From Christensenellaceae bacterium (lineage in GTDB: Bacteria > Bacillota > Clostridia > Christensenellales > CAG-138), in assembly GCA_031261085.1 (NCBI GenBank), contig JAISKB010000016.1, forward strand, positions 1 through 48,916: a stretch of 48,916 bases of DNA. Reading direction: 5' to 3'. The position numbers and the translations under genes are program-made. How positions within the stretch are numbered: the first letter of the stretch is position 1; each line of letters begins with the position of its first letter. Of the stretch, positions 8,540 to 17,025 are shown one piece after another. A model generated the notes under the pieces. It searched no databases, was not told where the DNA came from, and worked only from the letters and a program-made list of their open reading frames with translations.

Positions 8540-9856
8540 TTATTTTTCTTCACGGTATGCAAATACATTTCGCAGCCCCTTGGGCAAGTGGTTTTTCAGC
8601 GTGCCCTGCACCATCTTACCAAAACCGAGCGGGAAATTTTCCGTCAGCACGCGCGCCCACCCGCGCAAATTCGTATCACAGGGTATGGTTTCCCCCGTCA
8701 AAAACCGATGCAGCTGCGCGGCCTCCGGCTTTAGCTCCGTATAAAACGCAACGCCCGCCGCCATAGAGAGCGCGTGCGCGGGTCTAAACCGTTCTTGCAA
8801 AATGTCGCCGCAGTATACGCCGGCGCTCAGCAGGCGCACCCTGTCCTTTAGCGCGCCGGGCAGCGGCAGGGGCAGCGCAAACACGCGTCCATCCGGCAGC
8901 TGCACGATTTCACCCGCAGGCGGCACACGAAGCGTATCCGCAGCAAACGCGGCATAGGCGGCGCTTTTACACAGGGGCAGCCGCATAGGCCCGCAAGCGG
9001 CGGGCGCGCCCCCATCCTGTCGAACCAACCGCGCCACAAAATGCCCCTCACCGGGGCCGGTATGCGGGTACAACCGCCGCGTAAAGCGGAGCGCGAATGC
9101 AGGATGCGCCGCGCAAAACCGCTCCACCACGGCCTCATTCTCCTCCACGCTGAACGTGCAGGTGGAATATACCAGCGCACCGCCCGGCGCCACCGCGCCT
9201 GCCGCGCTGCATAGAATGGAGTATTGCCGCCCCGCGCACGCCCGCACATGCGCCGGTGACCATTCCTTTACAGCCGCCGGGTCCTTGCGGAACATGCCCT
9301 CGCCGGAGCAGGGGGCATCCACCAGCACCGCATCGAAATAGCCGGGCAGCGCCGCGCACAGGTCGTCAGGATGCGCCTGCGTGACGGCGGCGTTTGTTAC
9401 CCCCAGCCTTTCGAGCGTGGAACGCAGCGTTTTGGCGCGGCCGGCCACGATTTCGTTGGATACCAGCAACCCCTGCCCGGCAAGCTGGGCGGCGATGGCC
9501 CCGCTTTTACCGCCCGGGGCGGCGCATAAATCCAGCACGCGCATGCCGGGGCGCACCTCCAGCGCGGCTACGGCGGCCAAGGCCGAAGGCTCCTGTAAGT
9601 AAAACATGCCCGCCAAGTGGTATGGGTGCGCGCCTATGCCCTGCGCGGCGTCCTCGAGTATAAACCCCTCGGGCAAAATGCCGCCGGGCCGCAGGCCAAA
9701 GGGAGATAGCGCGGCAAACGCCTGCGGCGAAAGGCGCAGCGTGTTCACGCGCAAGCCCCGCCTGCCTGGCTGTGCATAGCACGCAAAAAAGGCCGGCGCA
9801 TCCGGCCCCAGCATAGCTTGCATACGGGTTATAAATTCTGCGGGTAATTCCGTCAT
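8540..9856 (-). CDS. rsmF: RsmF/RsmB-type rRNA cytosine-C5 methyltransferase
   Basis: The 438-residue SAM-dependent RNA m5C methyltransferase probably acts on 16S rRNA. Signatures are the SAM-binding DLCAAPGGKS (about residue 108), the DAPCSGEGMFRK motif with one catalytic Cys (about 180), and VYSTCTFSVEENE with the nucleophilic Cys (about 230). The extra C-terminal region resembles the PUA-like tail of RsmF. Its ATG overlaps the stop of the upstream hydrolase gene by four bases (ATGA), so the two are co-translated. Confidence 0.93.
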   Translation of the reverse strand: MTELPAEFITRMQAMLGPDAPAFFACYAQPGRRGLRVNTLRLSPQAFAALSPFGLRPGGILPEGFILEDAAQGIGAHPYHLAGMFYLQEPSALAAVAALEVRPGMRVLDLCAAPGGKSGAIAAQLAGQGLLVSNEIVAGRAKTLRSTLERLGVTNAAVTQAHPDDLCAALPGYFDAVLVDAPCSGEGMFRKDPAAVKEWSPAHVRACAGRQYSILCSAAGAVAPGGALVYSTCTFSVEENEAVVERFCAAHPAFALRFTRRLYPHTGPGEGHFVARLVRQDGGAPAACGPMRLPLCKSAAYAAFAADTLRVPPAGEIVQLPDGRVFALPLPLPGALKDRVRLLSAGVYCGDILQERFRPAHALSMAAGVAFYTELKPEAAQLHRFLTGETIPCDTNLRGWARVLTENFPLGFGKMVQGTLKNHLPKGLRNVFAYREEK

Positions 9857-10635
9857 CGGTCGGCCGCCAGGATGGTATTGCGCAAAATGCCGATGCCGGA
9901 TATCTCCACCTCCACCACATCGCCGGGCTGCAGGGGGCTCACGCCCGCGGGCGTGCCGGTAAGCACCATGTCGCCGGGTTCGAGCGTGATGGCCTCGGTG
10001 ATAAACGCGAGCAGCGCGGGCAGCGGCGTGACGAACTGGGAGGTATGCGCCTGCTGACGCACCGCGCCGTTGACGCGGGTGCGCAGGCTAAGCGCGGCCG
10101 GATCCAGCCCGCAAACGATGCGGGGGCCCAGCGGCCCAAAGCCATCCACACTCTTGCCCCGCGTCCACTGCAGCTCGCTCTTTTGAATATCCCGCGCGGT
10201 GACGTCGTTGGCAATGGTATAGCCCAGCACATGCGATAGCGCCTGTGCGGCGGGCACGCGGGTCATCCGCTTGCCTATCACCGCCGCCAGCTCGCCCTCA
10301 TAATCCACCCGCTTCGTGAAGGATGGATATACGACGGGCGCTTCCGGGTCGTTGATGCAATTGCTCGGCTTCCAAAACAGCGCCGGTAACGAGGGGTCGC
10401 CATCGCCGAACAGGTCTTTCATTTCGTCTATATGGTCGCGGTAGTTTTTGCCCACCGCTATGATTTTGCCGCCATCGATGGGCGCGAGCAGCCGCACTTT
10501 AGGCAGCGGCACCGCTTCGCCCGTGGCCTGCCCGCCGCAAAATGGCGCGCCGGAGAGCACCAGCGCCTGTTCACCCTGCTCCTGCGCCCAAAATACCCGG
10601 TTTTGATATTCGCACTTGATGTATTGCAATTGCAT
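9853..10635 (-). CDS. Fumarylacetoacetate hydrolase-family protein
   Basis: The 260-residue protein has a short N-terminal domain and the FAH catalytic core. VGKNYRDH, DYEGELAAVIG and ANDVTARDIQ supply the Mg2+-binding Glu/Glu/Asp set, and the C-terminal LTGTPAGVSPLQPGD is a family signature. Members hydrolyse or decarboxylate 3-oxo acids or act as oxaloacetate tautomerase or acylpyruvase, and the substrate here cannot be told. It is the first gene of a two-gene operon with rsmF. Confidence 0.85.
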   Translation of the reverse strand: MQLQYIKCEYQNRVFWAQEQGEQALVLSGAPFCGGQATGEAVPLPKVRLLAPIDGGKIIAVGKNYRDHIDEMKDLFGDGDPSLPALFWKPSNCINDPEAPVVYPSFTKRVDYEGELAAVIGKRMTRVPAAQALSHVLGYTIANDVTARDIQKSELQWTRGKSVDGFGPLGPRIVCGLDPAALSLRTRVNGAVRQQAHTSQFVTPLPALLAFITEAITLEPGDMVLTGTPAGVSPLQPGDVVEVEISGIGILRNTILAADR

Positions 10636-11045
10636 AAAAACCTTCCGTTTATCTCGATGAATTGGGGATATAATCTCTCCCTATCCCCTAACCCCTCCCC
10701 CGGGGAAGGGGAAGCGTATTAAGCGGTTTTGTTTGCGGGGGCAAGCCCCCGCGCCCCCGCTACGGCAAAGTCCCATTTCCATTATTTTGAGATGATTTAC
10801 TATGCATTCTCTCTGCACAACAAGAGAAGCGGCTTCCCCGAAAAATTATTCCCTCCATGCGAAGGGGTCTGGGGACGGCGCCCCGTCCCCAGCCGGGGTG
10901 CGGGGGCAGGTGCCCCCGCGAAAACGCTCCCCAAAAATATTCCTCGCTACGCCCCTGCCGGGGTGCGGGGAGCGAGCTCCCCGCGAAAACGTTCCCAAAA
11001 TATCCCCCTCCCGCCGATAAGGCGGGGTTAAGGAGTAAGGGAACC
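10636..11045. repeat. Gene-free stretch with an array of GC-rich hairpin repeats
   Basis: No credible gene is present. Hairpins: CCCC (10692-10695) with GGGG (10708-10711); GCGGGGGC/GCCCCCGC (10735-10752); CTGGGGAC/GTCCCCAG (10869-10892); GCGGGGGCA/TGCCCCCGC (10900-10919); GCGGGGAGC/GCTCCCCGC (10965-10984). The last two sit in a direct repeat of about 42 bases (10891-10932 and 10957-10998), each ending in CGCGAAAACG(C/T)TCCC. Related copies occur near 32560-32583, 42350-42383, 45240-45330 and 48481-48516. Confidence 0.75.
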
Positions 11046-11768
11046 TTAAAGCACCTTTGCCAAGAACCCCCGCAGCCTATCGCATTGCGGGCGGTCGAAT
11101 ATATCCTGCGGGGTACCCTGCTCCACCATCTTGCCGCTATCCATAAACAATACGCGGCTGGCCACCTCGCGCGCAAACCCCATCTCGTGCGTAACCACCA
11201 CCATGGTCATGCCCTCGTGCGCCAGCTCCTTCATCACGTCCAGCACCTCGCCTACCATCTCCGGGTCCAGCGCGCTGGTCGGCTCGTCAAACAGCATCAC
11301 ATCCGGGTTCATGGCCAGCGCCCGCACGATGGCTACGCGCTGCTGCTGCCCGCCCGAAAGCTGTGCGGGGTATACCTCCGCCTTATCGCTTAAGCCTATA
11401 CGGCTGAGCAGCGATGTGGCTTTATCGTTTGCCTGCTGTACGCTCATCAGCTTAAGCTTGATGGGCGCAAGCGTGATGTTCTCGCGGATGGTCTTGTGCG
11501 GGAACAGGTTGAACTGCTGGAACACCATGCCCATCTTCTGCCGCAGCTTATTCACATCGCTCTTGCCATCGTTGAGCATATTGCCCTCAAACCAAATTTC
11601 GCCCGCGGTGGGCTGCTCCAGCAGGTTGAGGCAGCGCAAAAACGTGCTTTTGCCGCAGCCGCTCGGGCCTATGATGACGATTTTTTCGCCCTTTTCTATT
11701 GTAATATCCACCCCATTGATGGCTTGGATTGCGCCAAAATGCTTATGCAGCCCTTTAACCTCTATCAC
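11046..11768 (-). CDS. Polar amino-acid ABC transporter, ATP-binding protein
   Basis: The 240-residue ATPase is of the GlnQ/HisP type. Walker A is GPSGCGKST (about residue 35), the signature is LSGGQQQR (about 133) and Walker B is [14 protein letters not shown]. It powers import with the permease and solute-binding lipoprotein upstream in the same strand direction. Its start overlaps the permease gene by 14 bases. Substrate class is inferred from the family, and cystine, glutamine and other polar amino acids are all possible. Confidence 0.92.
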   Translation of the reverse strand: MIEVKGLHKHFGAIQAINGVDITIEKGEKIVIIGPSGCGKSTFLRCLNLLEQPTAGEIWFEGNMLNDGKSDVNKLRQKMGMVFQQFNLFPHKTIRENITLAPIKLKLMSVQQANDKATSLLSRIGLSDKAEVYPAQLSGGQQQRVAIVRALAMNPDVMLFDEPTSALDPEMVGEVLDVMKELAHEGMTMVVVTHEMGFAREVASRVLFMDSGKMVEQGTPQDIFDRPQCDRLRGFLAKVL

Positions 11769-12462
11769 TCTTGGCCAGCCTCCTCTCGAGCTTGTTCACG
11801 CCATAGGTCATCAGCATCACGATCAGCAGATACACCACCGCAATCAGCAGCAGCGGCACCGGGCTATAGGTGCGGGAGCGAATCGTCGCGGCGGCATAGG
11901 TGATATCCTGCTGCGCGGCATAGCCCACTATGGCGGTTTCCTTCACCAGCGTAATCGCCTCGTTGGCCAACGCGGGCAGTATGTTTTTGATGGCCTGGGG
12001 CAGCACGATGCTGCGCATGGTCATGGCGCTTGTAAGCCCCAAGCTGCGCCCCGCCTCGGTTTGCCCGATGTTGACGGCGTTTATGCCCGCCCGCACGATC
12101 TCCGCCACATAGGCGCCGGAGTTGATGCCGAAGGCTATCATGGCGGCATAAAAATTCATGGCGATGGACGCGCTGCCAAATATAATCCAGCAGAATATGA
12201 GCACCTGCACCATCATGGGCGTGCCGCGTATGATGGTAAGGTACACATCGCACACGAAGTCCAGCGCGCGGTCCACCGGGGTGATTTTCTTTTTGTTTTT
12301 GATATATACCTTGCAGATAGCCACAAGGCTGCCCAACACAATGCCTATCACCGCCGCCCCCAGCGTGAGCAGCAGCGTGTTTTTGAGCCCGGAAAGGTAC
12401 ATCTGCCATCGGTTGTTCAGGATGATGTTATCGTATAATTGCTGCGGAAAGTTTTGCCACAT
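11755..12462 (-). CDS. Polar amino-acid ABC transporter, permease
   Basis: The 235-residue inner-membrane protein is of the HisM/GlnP type with about five membrane helices. The conserved EAA loop reads [22 protein letters not shown] near residues 140-160, where it contacts the ATPase. It is separated from the upstream solute-binding gene by a terminator-like hairpin, so permease and ATPase are probably made at a lower level than the lipoprotein. Confidence 0.9.
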   Translation of the reverse strand: MWQNFPQQLYDNIILNNRWQMYLSGLKNTLLLTLGAAVIGIVLGSLVAICKVYIKNKKKITPVDRALDFVCDVYLTIIRGTPMMVQVLIFCWIIFGSASIAMNFYAAMIAFGINSGAYVAEIVRAGINAVNIGQTEAGRSLGLTSAMTMRSIVLPQAIKNILPALANEAITLVKETAIVGYAAQQDITYAAATIRSRTYSPVPLLLIAVVYLLIVMLMTYGVNKLERRLAKSDRG

Positions 12463-12586
12463 AACGCTCCCCTTTGCTTGGGTTAGTTTGGTTAATAGTA
12501 TACACGATTTTGCCGCGTATGGGGGATTTTTTTGTCGCGGCCCCGCCTGGGCCGCGGGGCTTACCCCAAAGCGGAACGTATCACAT

Positions 12587-12613
12587 AAAAAGTCCCCTTC
12601 CCGAAGGAAGGGG
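12587..12613 (-). terminator. Intra-operon terminator (TTCG tetraloop)
   Basis: On the minus strand CCCCTTCC (12606-12613), a TTCG loop and GGAAGGGG (12594-12601) are followed by ACTTTTT. It lies between the solute-binding gene and the permease, typical for raising the ratio of binding protein to channel. Confidence 0.8.
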
Positions 12614-12636
12614 ATAAGGGCAGGAGCCCGGCCCCT

Positions 12637-13440
12637 TTATTGCGCCAAAGCGATTTCGTTATATTCATCCAGCCAAGCCTGTATTTTACCCTCGGCAATC
12701 AGCTTTTCGAGCACGCTGTCCACCACGGCCTTCAGATCCTCTTTGCCCTTGGCCATGGCGATGGCATACTGCTCAGGCTCGGCGGTGGCCGGGGTATCCA
12801 GCAGCACCAAGCCGGCGTTCGCACCGGCGATTTGCGCGGCCGGGGCCGCGTCTATCACGACGGCATCCAGCTTGCCCGCGGCCAATTCGGCGCCCGCATC
12901 CGGCCCGGTCTTATAGCGCTGCACATTCGCGCCCTCTACCTCGTCGGTCGCAAACAGGTCACCCGTGGTGCCCATCTGTACGCCGATGGTCTTACCGGCC
13001 AAATCGGCGGGCCCGGTGATGGTGCTGCCCTCTGGCACGATGATCTTCTGCACGGTATCCACATAGTTGATGGAAAAATCCACCGTCTTTTGGCGCTCTT
13101 CGGTATTGGTCATGCCGGCCACGCCCAAATCGCCCTTGCCGGACTGCACGGCAAACACGATGCTGTCGAAGTCCATATCCACGATTTCGAGCTTTACGCC
13201 CAGGCTCTCGGCAATCGCCTGCGCGATTTCCACATCCACCCCCGTCACGCTGTTATCCGCCCCCAAGAATTCGTAGGGGGCAAACCCCGCGTTGGTGAGC
13301 ATAATCAGCTTGCCAGCCGCCTTGATTTTATCTACCGTGGGCGTACCGGCAGCGGCGGGCGCCGCAGGCTTGGAGCAGCCGACAGCCAGCACCAGGCACA
13401 GGGCCGCCAGCAGCGCAACGAGCATCTTTATGTTCTTCAT
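12637..13440 (-). CDS. Polar amino-acid ABC transporter, solute-binding lipoprotein
   Basis: The 267-residue lipoprotein has its signal peptide ending in LAVGC (lipid-attached Cys22), followed by a Pro/Ala linker and a family 3 extracellular solute-binding domain. APYEFLG, VDVEIAQAIAESLG and VAGMTNTEERQKTVDFS are characteristic. The start at 13440 is chosen for GGAGGA a few bases upstream and for the signal peptide. The in-frame ATG at 13455 adds five residues and lacks a ribosome site. Three TGCATAA repeats sit in and above its promoter. Confidence 0.92.
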   Translation of the reverse strand: MKNIKMLVALLAALCLVLAVGCSKPAAPAAAGTPTVDKIKAAGKLIMLTNAGFAPYEFLGADNSVTGVDVEIAQAIAESLGVKLEIVDMDFDSIVFAVQSGKGDLGVAGMTNTEERQKTVDFSINYVDTVQKIIVPEGSTITGPADLAGKTIGVQMGTTGDLFATDEVEGANVQRYKTGPDAGAELAAGKLDAVVIDAAPAAQIAGANAGLVLLDTPATAEPEQYAIAMAKGKEDLKAVVDSVLEKLIAEGKIQAWLDEYNEIALAQ

Positions 13441-13464
13441 ATAAATTTCCTCCAATTCTTATCT

Positions 13465-13552
13465 TGCTTCGGCTCATTATAATACATATGTTATGCATAA
13501 ATCAATCCCATTTTTTAAATTTATATGCATAATTAAGTTTTATTTTGCATAA
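13465..13552 (-). promoter_or_regulatory. Promoter with repeated TGCATAA boxes for the amino-acid transporter
   Basis: On the minus strand TTGATT, an 18-bp spacer and TATAAT form a promoter reading toward the solute-binding gene. The palindrome TTATGCATAA (13491-13500) lies inside the spacer, and further TGCATAA boxes are at 13526-13532 and 13546-13552. Repeated boxes in a promoter suggest a repressor site. The regulator is unknown. The remainder of the 349-base gap holds the divergent nfn promoter. Confidence 0.55.
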
Positions 13553-13646
13553 TTTATTGGATAAAAGAATTTTTATTCATTTTTAACATTCGACACGCCC
13601 GCATGCGTGCTTTTTTTAGGGCCGCAAACATTCTTTTGTTCCCATC

Positions 13647-13675
13647 TTTACATAAACGGCCGTACCGACTACAAT
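13647..13675 (+). promoter_or_regulatory. Probable promoter of nfnAB
   Basis: TTTACA (13647-13652), a 17-bp spacer and TACAAT (13670-13675) read toward nfnA, leaving a leader of about 105 bases with no clear riboswitch. Confidence 0.55.
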
Positions 13676-13789
13676 AGAAACCGAACTTGATTTATGCGTA
13701 TCCATGCATAGCGTGTTTACTTTTGCCCCGCCTGCGGCAGCGCCGCATAAGGGCCGTTACCTATAATTTACGAAACGGAGGAGCACAGC

Positions 13790-14632
13790 GTGTTCGAAAT
13801 CCTGCTAAACGAAAAGCTCAACCCCACGGTAAGCCGCATGGTGGTGCAAGCCCCCCTGGTGGCCGCCAAGGCCGAGCCGGGGCAATTCATTATCCTGCGG
13901 GTGGATGACGAGGGGGAACGCATCCCTTTAACCGTGGCGGAATACGACCGCGAGGCCGGCACCGTCACCATCATCTATCAGCTCGTAGGCGGCACCACCA
14001 TACGCCTTGCGCAAAAGGCAAAGGGCGAATACTTGGCTGATTTCGCCGGCCCCTTAGGCACGCCCAGCCATACCGCCGGGCTTAAAAAGGTGGCCGTGGT
14101 GGGCGGCGGCGTAGGCTGCGCCATCGCATACCCGGTGGCCAAGCGGCTGCATGAGCAGGGCTGCACGGTGCATTCCATCATAGGCTTCCGCTGTAAGGAC
14201 TTGGTGATACTCGAGCGGGAATTCGACGCGGTAAGCGATGTTGTAAAAAAGATGAGCGACGACGGCACCTGGAGCGCAAAGGGCCTGGTGACCGATGCGC
14301 TCAAGCAGCTAATCGAAAGCGGTGAAACCTACGACGAGGTTATCGCCATTGGCCCCCTAATCATGATGAAATTCGTATGCAAGCTCACCGCGCAGTTTGG
14401 CATAAAAACCATGGTGAGCATGAACCCCATCATGATAGACGGCACCGGCATGTGCGGCTGCTGCCGCCTGAGCGTGGGCGGCGAAACCAAGTTCGCCTGC
14501 GTGGACGGCCCGGACTTTGACGGGCATTTGGTAGATTTTGACGAGGCCATGCAGCGGTGCGCGATGTACCGCGAATTCGAAGCGCATGAGCGCGAGAGGG
14601 CCTGCAACCTGTTCACAAAGGAGGTCATATAG
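13790..14632 (+). CDS. nfnA: NADH-dependent ferredoxin:NADP+ oxidoreductase, subunit A (NfnA)
   Basis: The 280-residue flavoprotein belongs to the ferredoxin-NADP reductase/dihydroorotate-dehydrogenase electron-transfer family. It has an N-terminal FAD domain (GQFIILRVDDEGERIPLT), an NAD domain (VAVVGGGVGCAIAYPVAKRL) and a C-terminal [2Fe-2S] site in GTGMCGCCRLS and the following FACVDG. With NfnB it bifurcates electrons between NADPH, NADH and ferredoxin in the cytoplasm. The start is GTG with GGAGGAG 6-12 bases upstream. It is followed one base later by nfnB. Confidence 0.93.
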   Translation: MFEILLNEKLNPTVSRMVVQAPLVAAKAEPGQFIILRVDDEGERIPLTVAEYDREAGTVTIIYQLVGGTTIRLAQKAKGEYLADFAGPLGTPSHTAGLKKVAVVGGGVGCAIAYPVAKRLHEQGCTVHSIIGFRCKDLVILEREFDAVSDVVKKMSDDGTWSAKGLVTDALKQLIESGETYDEVIAIGPLIMMKFVCKLTAQFGIKTMVSMNPIMIDGTGMCGCCRLSVGGETKFACVDGPDFDGHLVDFDEAMQRCAMYREFEAHERERACNLFTKEVI

Positions 14633-14633
14633 T

Positions 14634-16019
14634 ATGCCTAACATGCGTCTCGATAAAAACCCCATGCCCGCGCAGGATCCTCTCATCCGCAACGGCAATT
14701 TCGAAGAGGTGACGCTCGGTTACCCCGAAGCCGCCGCCGTAGATGAAGCCGCGCGCTGCCTGGGCTGTAAAAACAAGCCTTGCGTGCAGGGATGCCCGGT
14801 GCAAATCGACATACCCGCCTTTATTGTCGCCGTGCGGGATGGCGCGTTCGAAGCGGCTTACGACGTCATTGCCAAGGCCAGCTCCCTGCCCGCCGTATGC
14901 GGCCGCGTGTGCCCGCAGGAATCCCAGTGTGAGCAATACTGCGTGCGGGGCATAAAGGGTGAGGCCGTGGGCATTGGCCGCCTGGAGCGCTTTGTGGCGG
15001 ATTGGCATATGCAGCACAGCGAGGGCAGCGTTGCGGCCCCCGCTCAAAACGGGCACCGGGTAGCCATCGTGGGCAGCGGCCCCGCCGGGCTGGCCTGCGC
15101 GGGCGAGCTTGCCCGCCGCGGGTATGCGGTAACCATATTCGAAGCTCTGCATGTGGCTGGCGGTGTGCTGATGTATGGCATACCCGAGTTCCGGCTGCCC
15201 AAGCGCATCGTGCAGGCCGAAATCGACACGCTCAAAAAGCTGGGCGTTATAATAGAAACCAATGTGGTGATAGGCAAAACGCTGGCGATAGACGAGCTGT
15301 TTGCACAGGGCTTCGAGGCCGTGTTCGTGGGCAGCGGCGCGGGCCTGCCCAGCTTTATGCGCATCCCGGGCGAAAACCTCAACGGCGTATATTCCGCCAA
15401 CGAGTTCCTCACCCGCATCAACCTCATGAAGGCCTACCGCGAAGGCGCCGCAACCCCCATCAAGCAGGTGCATAAAGTGGCCGTGGTGGGCGGCGGCAAC
15501 GTGGCGATGGATGCCGCGCGTTGCGCCAAGCGCCTGGGCGCGGAAGAGGTGTATGTCGTATACCGCCGCAGCGAAGCCGAATTGCCGGCCCGGGCCGAAG
15601 AGGTGGAGCACGCCAAGGAAGAAGGCATTGTGTTTAAAACGCTCAACAACCCCGTGGCGATATTGGGCGATGATAAAAATACCACCTGCGGCATCCGCTG
15701 CCAGCGCATGGAGCTGGGCGAGCCGGATGAAAGCGGCCGCCGCCGCCCCATCGCCATACCCGACAGCGAGTTTACGCTGGATGTGGATACCGTCATCATG
15801 TCCATCGGCACCAGCCCCAACCCGCTCATCAAGTCCACTACCGAAGGGTTGGAGGTCACCCGCAGGGGCGGTATCGTTACGGACGACGCGGGCAAAACCA
15901 CACGCGAGGGCATCTATGCCGGCGGCGATGCGGTAACCGGCGCGGCCACCGTCATACTCGCCATGGGCGCGGGAAAAGAAGCGGCAAATTCCATCGACGC
16001 GTATATTCTGGGCCAATAA
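14634..16019 (+). CDS. nfnB: NADPH-dependent subunit of the bifurcating Nfn complex (NfnB), glutamate-synthase-small-subunit-like
   Basis: The 461-residue flavoprotein has two [4Fe-4S] clusters at the N-terminus (CLGCKNKPCVQGCP and CGRVCPQESQCEQYC), an FAD-binding fold (AIVGSGPAGLACAGELARRG, about residue 142) and an NADPH fold (VAVVGGGNVAMDAARCAKRLG). Pairing with nfnA separates it from a true glutamate synthase beta subunit. The start at 14634 is fixed by AAAGGAGG just upstream and by the nfnA stop. The complex balances NADPH with reduced ferredoxin and could supply low-potential electrons to the nitrogenase-like enzyme nearby, which is inference only. Confidence 0.93.
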   Translation: MPNMRLDKNPMPAQDPLIRNGNFEEVTLGYPEAAAVDEAARCLGCKNKPCVQGCPVQIDIPAFIVAVRDGAFEAAYDVIAKASSLPAVCGRVCPQESQCEQYCVRGIKGEAVGIGRLERFVADWHMQHSEGSVAAPAQNGHRVAIVGSGPAGLACAGELARRGYAVTIFEALHVAGGVLMYGIPEFRLPKRIVQAEIDTLKKLGVIIETNVVIGKTLAIDELFAQGFEAVFVGSGAGLPSFMRIPGENLNGVYSANEFLTRINLMKAYREGAATPIKQVHKVAVVGGGNVAMDAARCAKRLGAEEVYVVYRRSEAELPARAEEVEHAKEEGIVFKTLNNPVAILGDDKNTTCGIRCQRMELGEPDESGRRRPIAIPDSEFTLDVDTVIMSIGTSPNPLIKSTTEGLEVTRRGGIVTDDAGKTTREGIYAGGDAVTGAATVILAMGAGKEAANSIDAYILGQ

Positions 16020-16112
16020 GAGGCATATAATAAATACGACCGTTTCGCTCCCCTTTGAATGTAGCCTCATAAAGCCCTTGGGGTTTATGGGGAGGGAGCC
16101 TGCGGCGCGTAA

Positions 16113-16145
16113 AGGGAATGTTCCATTTTAAGCGGGGCATTCCCT
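16113..16145. repeat. Hairpin in the nfnB-downstream gap
   Basis: AGGGAATG (16113-16120) and CATTCCCT (16138-16145) pair around a 17-base loop. Without a T-run on the plus strand it is only a weak terminator candidate for nfnAB. Confidence 0.4.
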
Positions 16146-16241
16146 AAAAAGTAAAGTCGGCCGAATTTGGCGCGGCTTGCCATAAAACTGCCGCTGTGGC
16201 ATACTATGTAGGTAAATTATGTTTGGAGGGTAAACAAACCC

Positions 16242-16688
16242 ATGGATTTTATCAGCAAGCTCAATAGGGCCGCCAAAACCGTATCCAACAAAACCAACGA
16301 TATGATAGAGGTAGGCAGGCTCACTTCCCGCATCCACAGCGAAGAGGATGCCATAGAAAATCACAAGCTCGATTTGGGTGAACATATTTGGGGTAAATTC
16401 CAAACCGGCGTGAGCATGGATGAACGCGCAACGCTCATCTGTATGGCTATCCAGGAGCGCGAGGGCAATATACAGCAGATGAAATCCGAAATCGAGCAGA
16501 TTAAGCAAGCCCCCAGGCGGCCGGTCTACGAAGCCCCTGCCCCCGAAGCGAGCGCGCCGACCTCCTTCGCCACCACGCCGCTCTCCGCGCCCGTCGCCGC
16601 GCCCAGCATGGTAGCCTGTCCCACCTGCGGCCGCATGGTAGCCGCCGATGCAAAGTTTTGCGGCGATTGCGGAACCAAGCTGCAATGA
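16242..16688 (+). CDS. Coiled-coil protein with C-terminal zinc ribbon
   Basis: The 148-residue protein has an alpha-helical N-terminal part (about 1-90) with coiled-coil character, a Pro/Ala-rich linker, and a C-terminal zinc ribbon with two CxxC pairs (CPTCGRM and CGDCGTK). This layout is common among uncharacterised Firmicute proteins, and zinc binding is the only safe prediction. It has GGAGGG upstream and its own terminator, so it is monocistronic. Confidence 0.75.
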   Translation: MDFISKLNRAAKTVSNKTNDMIEVGRLTSRIHSEEDAIENHKLDLGEHIWGKFQTGVSMDERATLICMAIQEREGNIQQMKSEIEQIKQAPRRPVYEAPAPEASAPTSFATTPLSAPVAAPSMVACPTCGRMVAADAKFCGDCGTKLQ

Positions 16689-16706
16689 TGTGATTTGTGC
16701 TCAAAG

Positions 16707-16728
16707 CCCTCCATAAGGAGGGTTTTTT
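16707..16728 (+). terminator. Rho-independent terminator of the zinc-ribbon gene
   Basis: CCCTCC (16707-16712), an ATAA loop and GGAGGG (16717-16722) are followed by six T residues. Confidence 0.88.
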
Positions 16729-16815
16729 GTTAAAGCTTTGCCCCCTCCCCTGCGGGATTAAAAAAGAGGCGTAACATAATCAAATCTTTGTGATATACAA
16801 AAAATACTTATATTA

Positions 16816-16844
16816 TTGCTTTGCTTTCCCAGCTGGTATATAAT
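16816..16844 (+). promoter_or_regulatory. Promoter of serC-serA
   Basis: TTGCTT (16816-16821), a 17-bp spacer and a perfect TATAAT (16839-16844). The leader is about 170 bases and contains a short ORF and a TGGGGC/GCCCCA hairpin, but no recognisable T-box or riboswitch core. Confidence 0.75.
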
Positions 16845-16926
16845 GAATGAAAGAAGCTAAGCTAGGGTGATTTGCCCGCTTATTTGCTCCTTTTTCCCCC
16901 GAGTAACGCAAGAGCTGCACCGCAAA

Positions 16927-17025
16927 ATGCTCTCTATGGTTTTGCGCACGCGCTGCGCAGGTTTGGGGCATCGCCCCAGCTCACCCAAATCATTATTATT
17001 TTCAGGAGGATTGATCAACTTATGA
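16927..17025 (+). CDS. Possible leader ORF coupled to serC
   Basis: A 32-codon ORF starts at 16927 and ends in a TGA that overlaps the serC ATG (ATGA at 17022-17025). It has five serine codons, four of them in positions 19-27 (RPSSPKSLLFS). No good ribosome site precedes it, and no intrinsic terminator follows. It may be chance, or it may couple serC translation to an upstream ribosome. Confidence 0.3.
   Translation: MLSMVLRTRCAGLGHRPSSPKSLLFSGGLINL

Noticed and set aside
14625..16070. Minus-strand open frame (481 codons) opposite nfnB
   Set aside because: nfnB has intact cluster and nucleotide-binding motifs. The antisense frame has none and is His/Ala/Gly-rich.
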